Below, one piece after another: positions 53,417 to 62,903 of a DNA stretch of 64,000 bases. The number at the start of each line of letters is the position of its first letter. The first letter of the stretch is position 1. This DNA comes from Ketogulonicigenium vulgare WSH-001 (GTDB taxonomy: Bacteria > Pseudomonadota > Alphaproteobacteria > Rhodobacterales > Rhodobacteraceae). Position numbers and translations under genes: made by a program. The stretch spans positions 1,862,501 through 1,926,500 of the forward strand of contig NC_017384.1 in assembly GCF_000223375.1 (NCBI RefSeq), read 5' to 3'. The notes beneath the pieces are model-generated. The model saw only the letters and a list, made by a program, of their open reading frames with translations, was not told the origin of the DNA and searched no databases.

Positions 53417-54022
53417 CTAGTCCTCGTCTTGAGCGACGCTATCAGGATCGAGCGCCTCGGTTTCATGGGACTTCACGGTGACCACTGGCGGCAAACGGCT
53501 TTCCAAAAGCCCCGCCGCCCGCATTTCCTTAAGGTCAGGCAGATCGCGCGCAGTTTCAAGCCCGAACTGATCAAGAAATGTTTCCGTGACCACATAGGTC
53601 ACCGGACGCCCAGGGGTCAGGCGGCGACGGCCCAAGCGCACCCATTCAAGTTCGATCAACTGATCAAGCGTGCCTTTGTTCACCGAAACGCCGCGAATAT
53701 CCTCGATCTCGGCGCGGGTGACGGGCTGGTGATAGGCGATGATGGCCAGCGTCTCGATACCCGCGCGTGAAAGCTTGCGGGTCTCCTCGACCTCTTCGCG
53801 CATCAGATGCGCCAGATCACCGGCCGTGCGAAAAGCATAGGCCTCGCCCACACGGACAAGTTCGACACCGCGACCGGCATAATGCGTCAGCAGCGCGGCA
53901 AGTGCGCCTTGGATATCGACGCCCTCGGGCAAACGCGCGGCCAGTTGGCGCGGGTTCAGCGGCTTGCGGCTGGCGAAAAGCACCGCCTCAAGCATACGGG
54001 CCGCTTGGGTCAGATCAGACAT
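53417..54022 (-). CDS. scpB: Segregation and condensation protein B
   Basis: A 201-aa ScpB with two winged-helix domains (AARMLEAVLFASRKPLN, then ETLAIIAYHQPVTRAEIEDIRGV and TLDQLIELEWVRLGRRR). Together with ScpA it forms the kleisin part of the SMC condensin complex. The ATG at 54022 (MSDLTQAARMLEA) overlaps the scpA stop by 8 nt. The acidic C-terminal tail is typical. Confidence 0.93.
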   Translation of the reverse strand: MSDLTQAARMLEAVLFASRKPLNPRQLAARLPEGVDIQGALAALLTHYAGRGVELVRVGEAYAFRTAGDLAHLMREEVEETRKLSRAGIETLAIIAYHQPVTRAEIEDIRGVSVNKGTLDQLIELEWVRLGRRRLTPGRPVTYVVTETFLDQFGLETARDLPDLKEMRAAGLLESRLPPVVTVKSHETEALDPDSVAQDED

Positions 54023-54794
54023 TCTCGCCTCGTTTACGAATTTCAATCGGGGCGAAGGTGCCATCCTGACGCAGCTCTGCCCGTCCCTCCTTTACCAGTT
54101 GCAGCGCCGAGGCAAAGGTTGCCGCTGTGGCCGAGCGCCATTTTTCAGGCGCCTCGCGCCAGCCATCGGGCAGATAGCCGCTGATTTCGGTCCAGTCGCC
54201 CGCAAAGCCGATCAGATTACGCATCCGTTCAAGCGCTTGATCCAGCGTCATAATCGCATCGCGATCCAGCACGAAGGGACGAAATTCCTCGCGCGTGCGC
54301 AGCCGTGCATAGGCCTGCATCAGATCGGTCAGGCTGGCGGTCCAGCGCAGGGTGCGGTTGCGCACCATCTCGCCCGGATCGCCGCGTGTGAACCGCTCGC
54401 GCCCCAGTTGGTCACGCGCCATCAGTTTTGCCGCCGCCTCGCGCATCGCGTCCAGCCGCTCGAGCTGGAAGGCCAGATGCGCGGCCAGTTCCTCGCCCGA
54501 GGGGCCTTCGGCCTTGGGATCAGCGGGCAGCAGCAAGCGCGATTTCAGATAGGCAAGCCAGGCCGCCATCACCAGATAATCGGCGGCCAGCTCTAGCCGC
54601 AGCGCCTTGGCCGCGTCGATAAAGGCCAGATATTGCTGCGCCAGCGCCAGGATAGACACCTGCCGCAAATCGACCTTTTGCGTACGCGACAGGGTCAGCA
54701 GCAGATCGAGCGGCCCTTCAAAGCCGCCGACATCGACGATCAGCGCCTCGGCCTCCAGACGCTCGCCGACACTGTCCAATACCGGATCAGCCAT
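54015..54794 (-). CDS. scpA: Segregation and condensation protein A
   Basis: A 259-aa ScpA kleisin. The N-terminal FEGPLDLLLTLSRTQKVDLRQVSIL contacts SMC, and the central YLVMAAWLAYLKSRLLLP is the ScpB-binding region; a winged-helix C-terminus follows. It overlaps nagZ upstream by 8 nt, making nagZ-scpA-scpB a coupled run on the minus strand. Confidence 0.93.
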   Translation of the reverse strand: MADPVLDSVGERLEAEALIVDVGGFEGPLDLLLTLSRTQKVDLRQVSILALAQQYLAFIDAAKALRLELAADYLVMAAWLAYLKSRLLLPADPKAEGPSGEELAAHLAFQLERLDAMREAAAKLMARDQLGRERFTRGDPGEMVRNRTLRWTASLTDLMQAYARLRTREEFRPFVLDRDAIMTLDQALERMRNLIGFAGDWTEISGYLPDGWREAPEKWRSATAATFASALQLVKEGRAELRQDGTFAPIEIRKRGENV

Positions 54795-55779
54795 TCAACT
54801 GATCCTGCAAGTCGGCCCAAGCGGCACCCGCATCGAAATCACCGGGCGGGCGGCGCTGGCCCAATGCACGGGTGGCGCGGGCCGTGGCTGCAACGGTCAT
54901 TTGCGGCACAGCGGCGGCGACGGCCTGCATCTCGATCATGTCGCCATTGCAATGCAGCGCCAGATCGACACCCGCGGCGACCGTGGCCGCGGCGCGTTCG
55001 GCGATCGTGCCAGACAGGGCATTCATGGACACATCATCACTCATCAGCAGCCCGTCAAAGCCGATGGTCTGGCGGATCAGTGCGATCATCGCAGGCGATA
55101 CGGTGGCGGGCAGATCGGGGTCGATGGCGGTGTAGACCACATGTGCGGTCATCCCCATCGCCATATCATTGAGCTGCATAAAGGGCGCAAAATCACGCGC
55201 CAGCAGCTCCTCCAGCGGCTGGGTGACGCTCGGCAATTCCAGATGACTGTCGACCGTCGCGCGGCCATAGCCGGGGATATGTTTCAGCACAGGCAGCACG
55301 CCGCCGGCCAGCAATCCGTCGGCTGCCGCGCGTGCCCCGGCTACGACACCGTCGACCGTTTCGCCATAAAGACGACCGCGCAGCGAGCTATGCGTCTCGG
55401 CCTCGACCAGATCGGCGAGCGGGGCGCAGTTCACGTCGATTCCGACGCGGTGCAGATCATCGGCGATCAGGCGGTTCCGCAGCCATTGTGCCCGCAGCGG
55501 ATCGCGCGCGCGTTCCATCTGGTCCAGCGCGGGGATAAAGCTGCGCCAATGCGGCGGGCGCAGGCGCTGGACGCGGCCGCCCTCTTGGTCGATCAGGATG
55601 GGCGCGTCCCAGCCGACAGCCGCGCGCAGATCGGCGGTCAGACGGCGAAGCTGCGCCGGATCTTCGACATTGCGGCCGAACAGAATAAAGCCCCAAGGCT
55701 GGGCGGCGCGGAAAAACGCCGCCTCATCAGGCAGCAGAACGGGACCGGCGCAGCCGAAAATGACAGCGGAGTGATGCAT
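54787..55779 (-). CDS. nagZ: Beta-N-acetylhexosaminidase, cell-wall recycling
   Basis: A 330-aa family GH3 enzyme that removes GlcNAc from anhydromuropeptides during peptidoglycan recycling. The catalytic loop KHIPGYGRATVDSHLELP, the substrate site DQEGGRVQRL and the catalytic Asp in MSDDVSMNALSG are visible. The ATG at 55779 is the family start; the frame is open to 55842. It sits between the SPOR gene and scpA, a typical Rhodobacteraceae order. Confidence 0.93.
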   Translation of the reverse strand: MHHSAVIFGCAGPVLLPDEAAFFRAAQPWGFILFGRNVEDPAQLRRLTADLRAAVGWDAPILIDQEGGRVQRLRPPHWRSFIPALDQMERARDPLRAQWLRNRLIADDLHRVGIDVNCAPLADLVEAETHSSLRGRLYGETVDGVVAGARAAADGLLAGGVLPVLKHIPGYGRATVDSHLELPSVTQPLEELLARDFAPFMQLNDMAMGMTAHVVYTAIDPDLPATVSPAMIALIRQTIGFDGLLMSDDVSMNALSGTIAERAAATVAAGVDLALHCNGDMIEMQAVAAAVPQMTVAATARATRALGQRRPPGDFDAGAAWADLQDQLNG

Positions 55780-55787
55780 GTTTGGGG

Positions 55788-56696
55788 TCAACTTGCTGAG
55801 ACAGGGATACAGGCGCCGTTTTCGGCAACCATCAATGCGCAAAAGCGGCGGGCATCCTCGAGATCGGTAAAGCCCGAGGCGCGCAGGCGGTAAATCACAT
55901 TACCGCCGTTCGTCGCTTGTTGGATGACGGGGGTCTTGCCACGCAGGAAATCGGCAAAATTGCGGGACAGACGTGTCCATTCGTTGGCCGCGCCCTCGGT
56001 GCTGGGAAAGGCGCCAAGCTGCACCAGCGGCGTGCCGGCGGGCACATCGGCCGAGATCGATTGCGGCGCGCTGGCAACGGGCGCCTGCGCGGCGGCAACG
56101 GCCAACGCCGTGACCGCGCCATTGGTCGGGCGGGTGCGCGGGCGGGGAATGCCGCTGCTGCTGGGGGCGGCAGCCTCGGGCGCGGCGGCGATGACGGGCG
56201 GATTGATCAATTGCGACAACAGATCGTCAATGGATTCGACCGGATCATCCGCCCCCGCAATCTGCAACACCTCGCCCGCCGACAGCACATCATCCGATAT
56301 GCCCGATGGCATCGCGCCTGCAGCCGAGAGATAGCTGGACTGGCGGCTCAGATCCTCGCGCGACAGGGCGGCGCCCTGCGGGGCCAGAATGACCACATCG
56401 CTTTCCATCATACTATCGGGATTGCGTGCCAGCACGGCATTGACGGATAGGCCGATATTCTGCGCCGTAGAGCCGCCCGGCACCTCGGGCGCGGTGCGCA
56501 CGGGGCCAGTGCTGGCATGGACGGTGGGGATGCCCGCCGCCTCGCGCAGCAGCAAACGATAGCCCCAGACGCCGACCGCAACCATCAACCCCAGCGAGAC
56601 GCAAAGCCAAACCATCTGCAGCACATTGCGCGGGCCTTTGCCGCCCGGCGGCTGCCGATCATCACCGCCAAAACGGCCCTCGGTTATGCTTGCCAT
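55788..56696 (-). CDS. SPOR-domain envelope protein
   Basis: A 302-aa protein: a short cytoplasmic N-terminus, one membrane helix (VWLCVSLGLMVAVGVWGYRLLL, about residues 29-50), a long low-complexity periplasmic linker, and a C-terminal SPOR domain (about residues 225-300) that binds denuded glycan at the division septum. It belongs to the argS-SPOR-nagZ-scpA-scpB run, linking wall turnover with chromosome segregation genes. Confidence 0.88.
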   Translation of the reverse strand: MASITEGRFGGDDRQPPGGKGPRNVLQMVWLCVSLGLMVAVGVWGYRLLLREAAGIPTVHASTGPVRTAPEVPGGSTAQNIGLSVNAVLARNPDSMMESDVVILAPQGAALSREDLSRQSSYLSAAGAMPSGISDDVLSAGEVLQIAGADDPVESIDDLLSQLINPPVIAAAPEAAAPSSSGIPRPRTRPTNGAVTALAVAAAQAPVASAPQSISADVPAGTPLVQLGAFPSTEGAANEWTRLSRNFADFLRGKTPVIQQATNGGNVIYRLRASGFTDLEDARRFCALMVAENGACIPVSAS

Positions 56697-56782
56697 CTGC
56701 CTGCGCCTCGTGCTGCGGGGGCGCGCCCCGTGACAGGGCCCGCCCAGCTAAATTGCCCGAACACCGGCAGGGGCGCTTTTGT

Positions 56783-58525
56783 TCAGCGCATTTCCTCAAC
56801 CGGAGTAACGCCAAGGATACCAAGACCCTCGGAAATCACAACAGCGACGGCGCGGATGAGGGCGATTTTCGCCTGCGAGGTCTCGGCATCGCCCTCTTGC
56901 AAGAAGCGCAGCGCCGTATCGTCATTGCCGCGATTCCACAGGCCGTGGAAATCAGACGCCAGCTCATACAGGTAAAACGCGATACGGTGCGGCTCGTTTC
57001 CACGTGCGGCAATCTCGATCAGGCGCGGCCATTCGGCCAGTTGGCGCATGACTTTCAACTCGGCCTCGTGCCCGACGCGGGTCAGATCGGCACCGATCAG
57101 CGCGGCATCCGACACGTCAAGCCCAGCCGCCTGCGCGCGGCGCAGCACCGAATGAACGCGGGCATGGGCGTATTGCACATAAAAGACCGGATTGTCCTTG
57201 GACTGCTCCAGCACCTTGTCAAAGTCAAAGTCCAGCGGCGCGTCGTTTTTGCGCGTCAGCATGACGAAACGGGTCACATCGGCACCGGCCTGTTCGACCA
57301 CATCGCGCAGGGTCACAAAGGTGCCCGCACGTTTCGACATCTTAAAGGGTTCGCCGTTTTTGAACAGCTTGACCAGTTGGATCAGCTTGATATCCAACGG
57401 CACGGTGCCGCCAGACAGGGCCGAAACGGCGGCCTTCATCCGCTTGACATAGCCGCCATGGTCGGCGCCGAATACGTCGATCAGCAGGTCAAAGCCGCGC
57501 TGCACCTTGTCATAGTGATAGGCGATATCGGGTGCAAAATAAGTCCACTGCCCGTCCGATTTCTTGATCGGGCGATCGACGTCATCGCCATGCAGGGTCG
57601 AGCGGAACAAGGTCTGCTCGCGCGGCTCCCAATCCTCGGGCAGCTTGCCCTTTGGCGGTTCGAGGACGCCCTCATAGATCAGGCCCTGTTCTTCCAGCTT
57701 TGCGATGGCGGCTTCGATTTTGCCGGTGCCATACAGCGCCTTTTCCGACGAAAAGACATCCATCTTGACGTTCAGCATCGCCAGATCGCCGCGGATCATT
57801 TCCATCATCTGCAAGGTGGCGAATTCGCGGATCTCGGCCAGCCAATATTGCTCGCCCTTGTCCAGCAGCGTATCGCCGTATTTTTCCTTCAGCGCCTGTC
57901 CGACCTCGATCAGATAGTCGCCGGGATACAGACCCTCGCGGATATCGGGCTGCTGGCCATGCGCCTCGCGGTAACGTTCATAGGCCGAACGCGCCAACAC
58001 ATCGACCTGCGCGCCGCCGTCGTTGATGTAATATTCGCGCGTCACATCATAACCGGCATAGGCCAAAAGCGAGGCCAGCGCATCGCCAAACACCGCGCCG
58101 CGCGTATGGCCCACATGCATCGGGCCGGTCGGGTTGGCCGAGACATATTCCACATTCACGCGCTTGCCCGCGCCCAGGGTCGAGCGGCCAAAGCCCGCAT
58201 CGCTCAGCACCGCTTTCACGACGCCCTGCCAGATATCAGCCGATAGACGCAGGTTCAAAAAGCCAGGGCCTGCGACTTCAGCGCTGGCGACACGCGGATC
58301 AAGAACGAGTTTCGCGGCCAGCGCATCGGCGATCACGCGCGGCTGCACGCCTGCGGGTTTCGCCAGAACCATCGCGGCATTGGTTGCCATGTCACCATGA
58401 CCGGCATCGCGCGGCGGCTCGACCGCGACATTGTCCGTGGGCAGCCCCGCAGGGATCACGCCTTCCGTGGCAAGTTGGTCGAGGCACGCAATCACAAGTG
58501 CCCGCATCTGGGTAAACAGGTTCAT
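56783..58525 (-). CDS. argS: Arginyl-tRNA synthetase
   Basis: A 580-aa class I synthetase. The HIGH-equivalent is [19 protein letters not shown] about residue 131, and the KMSK-equivalent loop is [18 protein letters not shown]. The C-terminal DALR anticodon domain is present and ends [10 protein letters not shown]. The ATG at 58525 ([19 protein letters not shown]) is canonical; the frame is open further upstream. Confidence 0.95.
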   Translation of the reverse strand: MNLFTQMRALVIACLDQLATEGVIPAGLPTDNVAVEPPRDAGHGDMATNAAMVLAKPAGVQPRVIADALAAKLVLDPRVASAEVAGPGFLNLRLSADIWQGVVKAVLSDAGFGRSTLGAGKRVNVEYVSANPTGPMHVGHTRGAVFGDALASLLAYAGYDVTREYYINDGGAQVDVLARSAYERYREAHGQQPDIREGLYPGDYLIEVGQALKEKYGDTLLDKGEQYWLAEIREFATLQMMEMIRGDLAMLNVKMDVFSSEKALYGTGKIEAAIAKLEEQGLIYEGVLEPPKGKLPEDWEPREQTLFRSTLHGDDVDRPIKKSDGQWTYFAPDIAYHYDKVQRGFDLLIDVFGADHGGYVKRMKAAVSALSGGTVPLDIKLIQLVKLFKNGEPFKMSKRAGTFVTLRDVVEQAGADVTRFVMLTRKNDAPLDFDFDKVLEQSKDNPVFYVQYAHARVHSVLRRAQAAGLDVSDAALIGADLTRVGHEAELKVMRQLAEWPRLIEIAARGNEPHRIAFYLYELASDFHGLWNRGNDDTALRFLQEGDAETSQAKIALIRAVAVVISEGLGILGVTPVEEMR

Positions 58526-58569
58526 TTTAGTCCTTCGGGCGGGATTTCCGCCTTGGTTTCGCGGTGGTT

Positions 58570-58614
58570 TTGCCGTGGCATTTTGGCCGAATGTCTTGCG
58601 GTTTACCACGGCAA
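58570..58614 (-). repeat. Inverted repeat in the argS leader
   Basis: TTGCCGTGG and CCACGGCAA form a perfect 9-bp stem (58570-58578 / 58606-58614) around 27 nt that can itself form a short CATT/AATG pair. It lies 45-89 bp upstream of the argS ATG, within its likely leader. No T-box or leader peptide rich in Arg codons was found. Confidence 0.5.
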
Positions 58615-58739
58615 GGCCGGGCGTCAACGTGCAGCCCCTGCAATCCTGTCACATTTGACTGCAAAAACCCTGTTATGATTGACGCAAAGGCCCATATCAG
58701 ATAATTGCGCTTGACCCTGCATACGGCAGGGGATCCGAC

Positions 58740-58783
58740 GGGACGCCCAGACCCACGCGTCCCTTTCTTTCATTCTTGCGTGG
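58740..58783 (+). promoter_or_regulatory. Terminator-like hairpin with alternative pairing upstream of the DEAD-box gene
   Basis: GGGACGC (58740-58746) pairs with GCGTCCC (58757-58763), followed by TTTCTTTC, resembling a terminator in the 5' leader. An alternative helix CCACGC (58753-58758) with GCGTGG (58778-58783) competes for part of the 3' arm. A small hairpin CCCTGC-ATACG-GCAGGG lies just upstream around 58716-58732. It looks like a conditional leader; regulation is inferred. Confidence 0.45.
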
Positions 58784-58810
58784 ATCGACCCCCGCAATGA
58801 CAGGACGCGA

Positions 58811-60364
58811 ATGACCGAGTTTTCCGATCTGAACCTGGACCCAAAGGTTCTGCAGGCTGTTGCCGAAGCAGGCTATACGACGCCGACCCCCATCCAAGCC
58901 GGTGCCATCCCCGAGGCTCTGGCCGGCCGTGACGTGCTGGGCATCGCCCAGACGGGCACAGGCAAGACCGCCAGCTTTACGCTGCCGATGATCCAATTGC
59001 TGTCGCGTGGTCGCGCCCGCGCGCGGATGCCGCGCAGCCTCGTGCTATGCCCGACCCGCGAATTGGCCGCCCAAGTGGCCGAAAACTTCGACATGTATGC
59101 GAAGTATACCAAACTGACCAAGGCGCTGCTGATTGGCGGCGTCTCGTTCAAGGATCAAGACACGCTGATCGACCGCGGCGTGGACGTGCTGATCGCAACC
59201 CCCGGCCGCCTGCTTGACCATTTCGAGCGCGGCAAACTGCTGCTGACCGGCGTGCAGATCATGGTTGTGGACGAAGCCGACCGGATGCTCGACATGGGGT
59301 TCATCCCCGATATCGAGCGTATTTTCCAAATGACGCCCTTTACCCGCCAGACGCTGTTCTTCAGCGCCACCATGGCCCCCGAGATCGAGCGGATCACCAA
59401 CACGTTCCTGTCGGCGCCCGCGCGGATCGAAGTGGCGCGTGCCGCAACGACCAACCAGAACATCACCCAAGCCGTGGTGCAGTTCAAAGGCAGCAGCAAA
59501 GAGCGCGAGCCGTCGGAAAAGCGGGCCGTGCTGCGCGCGTTAATCGAGGCCGAATCCGCAACGCTGACCAATGCGATCATCTTTTGCAACCGCAAGATCG
59601 ATGTCGATATCGTCGCCAAGTCGCTGAAAAAATACGGCTATAATGCCGAGCCGATCCACGGCGATCTGGACCAGTCGCAGCGTATGCGCACGCTGGACGG
59701 GTTCCGTGATGGCTCGGTCAAGTTCCTCGTGGCCTCGGATGTGGCGGCGCGCGGGCTGGATATTCCATCGGTCAGCCATGTGTTCAACTTTGACGTCCCA
59801 AGCCATGCCGAGGATTACGTCCACCGCATTGGCCGCACGGGCCGCGCCGGTCGCACCGGCAGCACGTTCATGATCTGCGTGCCGCGCGATGAAAAGAACC
59901 TCGCCGCGATCGAGGCTTTGGTGCAAAGCACCATCACCCGCGTCGAAAGCCCGCTGAAAGAGCTGCCCCCGGCCCGCAAGCCGCGCGCTGAAAAGCCCGC
60001 CGAGGACAAACAGACCGAGCGTCCCCGCCGCGAAAAACCGCGTCTGGCACGCAATCGCCCCGAAGCCGCGCCTGTCGAAGACGTGGTCGAAGCTGTCGCC
60101 GCGCCCGTCGCTGCCGCCCCTGCCCCCGCTGAAAAGTCGCGCCGCCGCAAACCGCGCCGCGACGAGCCGCAGGCCGAGGTTGCCGTCGCTGAGACGCCCA
60201 TCGCCCCCCGCGAAGAGCGTCATGAGCGTCACGACCACAAAGAGGGCCGCAAGGACGACCGCAAACATCGTCGCGATGATGGTGGCGTTGCCGGATGGGG
60301 CGCGGATGTGCCCGATTTCATCCGCCTCAGCTTTGCCGAGCGTCGCAAAAAGGTCTCGGCGTAA
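58811..60364 (+). CDS. DEAD-box RNA helicase, RhlE-like
   Basis: A 517-aa helicase with all conserved motifs: Q motif PTPIQAGAIP, motif I AQTGTGKTASF, Ia PTRELAAQV, II DEADRML, III SAT, and VI HRIGRTGRAGRTG. After about residue 390 there is a disordered basic/acidic tail rich in Arg, Lys and Glu that usually binds RNA or partners. RhlE proteins act in ribosome assembly and mRNA decay, often in the cold. A structured leader precedes it, and RNase J lies nearby on the other strand. Confidence 0.93.
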   Translation: MTEFSDLNLDPKVLQAVAEAGYTTPTPIQAGAIPEALAGRDVLGIAQTGTGKTASFTLPMIQLLSRGRARARMPRSLVLCPTRELAAQVAENFDMYAKYTKLTKALLIGGVSFKDQDTLIDRGVDVLIATPGRLLDHFERGKLLLTGVQIMVVDEADRMLDMGFIPDIERIFQMTPFTRQTLFFSATMAPEIERITNTFLSAPARIEVARAATTNQNITQAVVQFKGSSKEREPSEKRAVLRALIEAESATLTNAIIFCNRKIDVDIVAKSLKKYGYNAEPIHGDLDQSQRMRTLDGFRDGSVKFLVASDVAARGLDIPSVSHVFNFDVPSHAEDYVHRIGRTGRAGRTGSTFMICVPRDEKNLAAIEALVQSTITRVESPLKELPPARKPRAEKPAEDKQTERPRREKPRLARNRPEAAPVEDVVEAVAAPVAAAPAPAEKSRRRKPRRDEPQAEVAVAETPIAPREERHERHDHKEGRKDDRKHRRDDGGVAGWGADVPDFIRLSFAERRKKVSA

Positions 60365-60367
60365 ACC

Positions 60368-61018
60368 ATGCTGCGTCTGGGTTTGATATCATCTGCCCTT
60401 TTGGCGCTGCCGCTGGCGCTGATTCTTGCGACGCCCGCGGCGGCGCAAGATCAGACCTGCACCGCCCATGTGAATGAACAGCATCTGATCATCGTCGAGG
60501 GCACGGTCACCGACCGCAGCTCTGGCTGGCGCGAGCGGATGACGAATGCATGGAACGGGCGCGGGCGCGATGGCGACTATCCCGTTTGCGATTCGACCGT
60601 CACCATCGCCTTTATTGGCCGGATGATGGGGCTCGAGGATACCGCGGACTATTGCCTGACCCGCGCCGACGAAGACAGCGCCTGGCTGCTTGCGCCCGGC
60701 GCGCGCAACTATCGCGGTGAATGCCGCCGCACGACCTGTGAATATGTGAATATGGCGGCGGATGCCTCGGGCGATATCCTGCGGCGCGGCGCTGAAATCG
60801 CCACCGGGCAAGAGATCAACGATGTCGGCGATGGTGTGACCGCCGTTGCGGGCACGGCTGGCACGGTGATGCTGACCGGTCAGGGCGGCGCGATCATGAA
60901 TGCGTTGGGCGCAGGCGCGCAGGCGCTGACGGCGGCTGTCTCTGCTCCTGCCCTGCTGACCGCTGGCGCGGTGACTGTCGTCGGTGTCGGCGGCGCGGTA
61001 TATTTGTGCCGCGACTAA
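60368..61018 (+). CDS. Secreted hypothetical protein
   Basis: A 216-aa protein with a clear signal peptide (LISSALLALPLALILATPAA, ending about AAAQ). The mature N-terminal half has several cysteines (TCTAHVNEQHL, YPVCDSTVTI, DYCLTRADE, GECRRTTCEYVN) likely to form disulfides; the C-terminal third is hydrophobic and glycine-rich and may form a membrane hairpin. It starts 3 nt after the DEAD-box gene and may be cotranscribed. I do not recognise the family. Confidence 0.65.
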   Translation: MLRLGLISSALLALPLALILATPAAAQDQTCTAHVNEQHLIIVEGTVTDRSSGWRERMTNAWNGRGRDGDYPVCDSTVTIAFIGRMMGLEDTADYCLTRADEDSAWLLAPGARNYRGECRRTTCEYVNMAADASGDILRRGAEIATGQEINDVGDGVTAVAGTAGTVMLTGQGGAIMNALGAGAQALTAAVSAPALLTAGAVTVVGVGGAVYLCRD

Positions 61019-61042
61019 GACAGCCCTGAACCAACCAAAAAG

Positions 61043-61077
61043 AAATGCCGCGACGAGGTCATCGTCGCGGCATTTTT
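61043..61077. terminator. Bidirectional terminator, secreted protein gene / rnj
   Basis: A perfect 14-bp stem AAATGCCGCGACGA / TCGTCGCGGCATTT with a 5-nt loop and T residues, between convergent genes. Confidence 0.92.
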
Positions 61078-61078
61078 C

Positions 61079-62752
61079 TTATACCAGACGCGAGATGATC
61101 ACCGTGACTTCGGGCTTGTGCCCGATTTCAGCGTTCACCGCGTTGCGCGTGGATTTGCGCAGCTCTTTTTCCAGCTTGTCATCATCAAGCAGCGTCTTGT
61201 CGTCCAAGCGGCGCAGCAGCTTTGCCAGCTCGGCCTCGATCGCCTCGACAACGGGGACATTGCCACGGCCAAGTTCGGCCAAGCCCATGGTCTCGCACCA
61301 CGGATCGCCCAGCGGCTCGTCGTGTTCGTCAATGATCAGCGTCACCGTGACATGGCCGTTCAGCGCCATGCGGATACGGTCGCGCACAACGCCGTCCATC
61401 GCGCCGATCTGCACCGACCCGTCCAGATAGGTGCGGCCGGTGTCGATATATTCAGCGACTTGCGGGCGATCACCGGTCAGATCCAGCATCATCCCATTGA
61501 CGGCAAGAAAGCCCGGAATATTGCTTTCCTCGGCCAGTTTCACATGCTCGCGCAGATGGCGGTGTTCGCCATGCATCGGCACGACCAGCTTCGGGTTCAC
61601 GATGCGGTGCATACGCTGCAGGTCGGGACGGTTGGCGTGGCCCGAGACATGGTAACGGCCACCGGCGTCGTCAACGATATCGACACCTTTTTCCGACAGC
61701 ATATTCATGATGCGGATCACGCCGCGTTCATTGCCCGGAATGGTTTTCGACGAGAACAGGAATAGATCGCCCTCTTTCAGCTTCAACCCCAGATAGCTGC
61801 CATTTGCCAGTTGCGCGGATGCCGCGCGACGCTCGCCCTGCGATCCGGTCACCAGCAGCAGCAGCTTGTGGCGCGGCATGTCGGCGGCTTCTTCGGGCGA
61901 GATAACCGCCGGAAAATCGGTCAGAATGCCGGTTTCCAGTGCGGCCTCGACCATGCGGCGCATCGCACGGCCCAAAAGGCAAATGCGCCGACCCGCAGCC
62001 GTCGCGGCATTCGCGATGGTTTTCAGGCGCGCCACGTTCGAGGCAAAGGTCGTCGCAACGACCATACCATCGGCACTGGCGATCAGATTTTCGATCTCGG
62101 TCGACAGGGTCGATTCGGAACGGCCCGCATGCGGGCTGAAAATATTGGTGGAATCGCACATCAGCGCCTTGACGCCACCCTCGGCCGCACGGGACCAAAG
62201 CGCCTCGTCAAAGGCTTCGCCCACAACGGGGTTCACGTCGATTTTGAAATCGCCAGTGTGCAAAATGCGACCCTTGGGCGTGTCGATAATCAGACCGGCG
62301 CTTTCGGGGATCGAGTGGCTGATCGGCAAAAAGCCGACGCTGAACGGGCCCATAGTGATGGTTTGCGCGGGCCAAGGCTCGACAATATTCAGCACGGATT
62401 TGATCGGCGCGCCGGTGTCTTCCAGTTTTCCTGCGGCGATCAGTCCGGTGAATTTGCGCGCATAGATCGGCGCGCGCAGACGCGGCCACAGATGGCCGAT
62501 GGCACCGATATGATCTTCGTGCGCATGGGTGATGATGATGCCTTCGATGCGGTCACGACGGGCTTCCAGCCATGCGACATCGGCAAAAATAAGATCGACA
62601 CCGGGGGTCGTGTCCATATCGGGGAAAGCCACCCCAAGATCGACAACGATCAACCGTTCCTCGCCCGGCTTGCCATAGCCATAGACATAGGCGTTCATGC
62701 CGATCTCGCCCGCGCCGCCGAGGGGAAGGTAGATCAGACGTTCCTGAGACAT
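61079..62752 (-). CDS. rnj: Ribonuclease J
   Basis: A 557-aa metallo-beta-lactamase-fold ribonuclease with beta-CASP insertion. The zinc motif ITHAHEDHIGAIGHL (about residues 75-89) and the HTGDFKID segment are present, with the beta-CASP region following (VSGHANRPDLQRM) and a C-terminal domain. RNase J processes and degrades RNA with both endo and 5' exo activity. In alphaproteobacteria it usually stands downstream of birA and coaX; coaX is missing here. Confidence 0.93.
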   Translation of the reverse strand: MSQERLIYLPLGGAGEIGMNAYVYGYGKPGEERLIVVDLGVAFPDMDTTPGVDLIFADVAWLEARRDRIEGIIITHAHEDHIGAIGHLWPRLRAPIYARKFTGLIAAGKLEDTGAPIKSVLNIVEPWPAQTITMGPFSVGFLPISHSIPESAGLIIDTPKGRILHTGDFKIDVNPVVGEAFDEALWSRAAEGGVKALMCDSTNIFSPHAGRSESTLSTEIENLIASADGMVVATTFASNVARLKTIANAATAAGRRICLLGRAMRRMVEAALETGILTDFPAVISPEEAADMPRHKLLLLVTGSQGERRAASAQLANGSYLGLKLKEGDLFLFSSKTIPGNERGVIRIMNMLSEKGVDIVDDAGGRYHVSGHANRPDLQRMHRIVNPKLVVPMHGEHRHLREHVKLAEESNIPGFLAVNGMMLDLTGDRPQVAEYIDTGRTYLDGSVQIGAMDGVVRDRIRMALNGHVTVTLIIDEHDEPLGDPWCETMGLAELGRGNVPVVEAIEAELAKLLRRLDDKTLLDDDKLEKELRKSTRNAVNAEIGHKPEVTVIISRLV

Positions 62753-62903
62753 AGAATTTCCTTGATATTGGAGTAAGGGGAAGCGGGATAACCCCGCAAA
62801 GTTTCAGATCTTGCGCGATCCGGTTGCATTGCACATCGCCCTCTGCGCGCAAGGATGCAAGCCCCCTGCGGCGATAAATTACAGGCAGTCGCGCGAATTT
62901 GGT
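62753..62903. other. Short gap between birA and rnj where coaX is expected
   Basis: 151 bp with no ORF resembling type III pantothenate kinase (coaX), which normally sits between birA and rnj in alphaproteobacteria. I see no truncated remnant in either strand. Confidence 0.6.
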
